Of a stretch of DNA of 6,129 nt, positions 4,274 to 6,129 are shown one piece after another. The stretch comes from Treponema sp. (GTDB lineage: Bacteria > Spirochaetota > Spirochaetia > Treponematales > Treponemataceae). Below the pieces are notes generated by a model that had not been told where the DNA came from, made no database searches, and saw only the letters and a list, made by a program, of their open reading frames with translations. The stretch's first letter is position 1, and every line of letters starts with the position of its first letter. Both the position numbers and the translations under genes were made by a program. The stretch spans positions 1 to 6,129 of the forward strand of contig JAGADS010000049.1 in NCBI GenBank assembly GCA_017613485.1. Reading direction: 5' to 3'.

Positions 4274-6129
4274 GATGCATCGGGAACTGTCTGGGCTGCC
4301 TTTACGACAAATTTACCAAAAAATGCCTTTATGTCATTCCAAACCCCGGCAATTCCGTTGGGGTTCCTGATAATAAGCACCAGGGCAAGGACAACAAGTG
4401 CTATCACAATCAGTGCAAGAATCAAACGCTTAACCGGGAATCCCTTCTGTCTGAACGGATCATAGGGATTAAGGCTTGACCCCTTTGGACGAACCGCGGT
4501 ATGCGTCATTGTGTTACCCAGTTTTATGCTGATTTTTACGTTTCCGTTTATTGCCCAGCCGGATGCATCAAGAATTGGAGCAATGTTTCTCTGCCTGAGC
4601 TTGTTCCATGCGATGAACATGGATGGAAGTGAAATCAAGAGGATGATTCCAATAATGCCAAGAGGAATCCATGCCCCAAGACCAAGGAATGCCTGCATCA
4701 GGCCTCCCACCACAGTAGCAATTCCTGTGAATGCAACGGATATGGCGGCGATTGTTCCGATGTCGATCTTCTTTGATGTTGCGGTGGCGGCATTTGTTGC
4801 AGCCTCTGTAGGATGATCCACGGCGGCAGTCATTTTGTCAGATACTTTGTTCTCCGCATCACTTGCTACTTTTGAGACTTTTTCCTGAATAAACCTGGCA
4901 AGCTTTTTATACGGACTCCAGAATGCTTCCTTTATGCATGTCGGATTCTCGACTATCTTTGTAATCACGGCATCCCAGTCATTTCCTTCTCTGTCATAGA
5001 AAAGACCGTTTCTTCCGGGCATGAGGTTCTCTGTCTTGCCTGCTGATACCATGGCGGCAATCTGCATTGTCTTGCCTGTTGCCTTCTGGGTACAGTCACA
5101 GTAAAGCAGATAGCACTGGGACAACGGAGACATGGAGGCATGTTTAGCTGCGTCGCTTACCCTGAAACACAGATCACACGAATGACCGTCGATATAGAGC
5201 ACACCGCACTGGAAAATCGCAGCCTGATCAGGATCATAGAATTCCTTGAAAGAAACATAATTGTTCAGGAGCTTAAGGAAATCACGCCTGAGCAAAAGCA
5301 TTTTCTTAAGGTCAACCGTGGCAAGAGCTACCGGAGGATGTTTTTCCTCCTCAGAAAGATTATGTTCGATTATCTGCCTTGCATCTGATGAGAGAATCTC
5401 ATCCACCCTCTCAAAACTCAAGTGTGATGCGGTATTCTCTGGTTTTGCACTGAACCATGCGGAATAAGGCTCAAAGTCCGTCTTGATTTTCTTCCACTCA
5501 GATTCATTCAGGCTTTCCTTGTTTGAGTCAAAAATCTGGGAAACAACCTGCTCTATAAAGGCATTCATTTTTTCTGTCCACATCGGGTTTATGCCTTTTT
5601 TAAGCGGAAGGATCCTCTCCTTGTTGACTGAAGCAACCGGCAACAGGGAAAGATTCTCCCTATCAAGACCGTCCTGCATTGAGTCAAGGTCACGCTCACC
5701 AAGTTTCTTTGAAAGATCATCCGAATATGAGTCCACGGAGCAACGCAAGAAGAATTCATCGATTTTGTCTTTTACTTCGTTGTATGAACTGAATGCGGCA
5801 TCGGTACCGAAGTTCAGGAAGAAAACTCCGGGGGCATCCTTTTGAGCCATCTCACGCCAGTCATGTATTGCCTGAACGTCATTGAAGAATGCCTCAAACT
5901 GCTCGCGGTTGATTCCCTTGACACCAGAGATATCGTCACAGCCACCAGTTGCATCAATTATTTCCTTTACGACACCCGAAGCCGTTTCATCATGCACAGC
6001 CTCTGCAGGAAGAATTTTATCTCCGTTATAGACTGCCGGTGAGAAAAGCTTGTCATTTACATTTATATCATCAAAACCGATTTCTGTGGCACTGTCTTTT
6101 TCGAGTATGTGTAAAATTGAAGAAGCAGA
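4270..6129 (-). CDS. Uncharacterised large membrane protein with cysteine cluster and three C-terminal transmembrane segments (5' end missing)
   Basis: The frame is open to the right edge, giving 619 visible residues. The 44 codons upstream of a GTG at 5995-5997 contain no ATG, GTG or TTG and read as normal protein, so the true start lies outside. Residues 1 to about 290 are polar, charged and largely helical, probably cytoplasmic. Then comes a conserved-looking domain with six cysteines (308, 318, 321, 339, 344, 346: C-x9-C-x2-C, C-x4-C-x-C), the segment GRNGLFYDREGNDWDA, and FWSPYKKLARFI. An Ala/Thr-rich linker precedes two close membrane helices (about 457-482 and 487-508). A soluble loop with APILDASGWAINGNVKISI follows, then a third helix (about 568-588) and a short tail. 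I do not recognise a named domain. From memory, not verified, similar LYIDG..CDLC and GWAING segments occur in unnamed proteins of distant phyla. No function is assigned. Confidence 0.8.
   Translation of the reverse strand, partial: SASSILHILEKDSATEIGFDDINVNDKLFSPAVYNGDKILPAEAVHDETASGVVKEIIDATGGCDDISGVKGINREQFEAFFNDVQAIHDWREMAQKDAPGVFFLNFGTDAAFSSYNEVKDKIDEFFLRCSVDSYSDDLSKKLGERDLDSMQDGLDRENLSLLPVASVNKERILPLKKGINPMWTEKMNAFIEQVVSQIFDSNKESLNESEWKKIKTDFEPYSAWFSAKPENTASHLSFERVDEILSSDARQIIEHNLSEEEKHPPVALATVDLKKMLLLRRDFLKLLNNYVSFKEFYDPDQAAIFQCGVLYIDGHSCDLCFRVSDAAKHASMSPLSQCYLLYCDCTQKATGKTMQIAAMVSAGKTENLMPGRNGLFYDREGNDWDAVITKIVENPTCIKEAFWSPYKKLARFIQEKVSKVASDAENKVSDKMTAAVDHPTEAATNAATATSKKIDIGTIAAISVAFTGIATVVGGLMQAFLGLGAWIPLGIIGIILLISLPSMFIAWNKLRQRNIAPILDASGWAINGNVKISIKLGNTMTHTAVRPKGSSLNPYDPFRQKGFPVKRLILALIVIALVVLALVLIIRNPNGIAGVWNDIKAFFGKFVVKAAQTVPDAS

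Noticed and set aside
4274..4345. Possible bidirectional terminator after the convergent stop codons
   Set aside because: Read on both strands, this stretch shows no GC-rich hairpin followed by a T-run; the A-run near 4317-4323 has no adjoining stem.
5483..5845. Plus-strand open frame of 120 codons opposite the large membrane protein
   Set aside because: It is antisense to a continuous coding frame, with serine/arginine-rich composition typical of a shadow frame and no initiation signal.
5995..5997. GTG as the start of the large membrane protein
   Set aside because: The same frame stays open to the window edge with protein-like codons, and the GTG has only a weak, badly spaced AGAGG. The gene is taken as truncated by the window.

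Overview
The window reads as a moderately AT-rich bacterial chromosome segment (roughly 43-45% GC by eye) from an organism with a two-membrane envelope. The best guess is a host- or gut-associated spirochaete of the Treponema type. The guess rests on a TAXI-type TRAP solute-binding protein made as a lipoprotein with a permissive lipobox (LFAC) and on the general look of the proteins. No rRNA or single diagnostic gene is present, so the assignment is tentative. There is no mobile element, CRISPR array or tRNA.

Layout. (1) Positions 1-284, minus strand: the first 35 codons of leuA (2-isopropylmalate synthase, running off the left edge). Before it lies a compact regulatory leader: a near-consensus sigma70 promoter, an 18-residue leader peptide with five consecutive leucine codons, and a strong UUCG-capped intrinsic terminator directly before the leuA ribosome binding site. 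This is a classic ribosome-mediated leucine attenuator. (2) Positions 285-3780, minus strand: a three-gene TAXI-TRAP transporter operon, in transcription order the solute-binding lipoprotein, a DUF1850 membrane-anchored protein and a fused 4TM/12TM permease, tightly packed behind one promoter with a perfect TATAAT box. (3) Positions 3799-4273, plus strand: a single hot-dog-fold acyl-CoA thioesterase (YbgC/4HBT type), divergent from the transporter operon. (4) Positions 4270-6129, minus strand: the C-terminal 619 residues of a large uncharacterised protein with a cysteine cluster and three transmembrane segments, cut by the right edge. It converges on the thioesterase gene, and the two genes share a TTAA as both stop codons.

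How the parts relate. The transporter genes should form one tripartite secondary uptake system for an organic anion. The operon has no terminator of its own before the leu promoter, which begins 5 bases after the permease stop, so transporter transcripts should run into the leu attenuator. This could tie transporter read-through into leuA to leucine status. It also raises the untested idea that the carrier takes up a branched-chain keto acid or a related compound.

Most notable point: the leader-peptide ATG sits 6 bases after the -10 box, exactly where transcription should start. The attenuator would then be read from a leaderless mRNA, an uncommon arrangement for this type of control.
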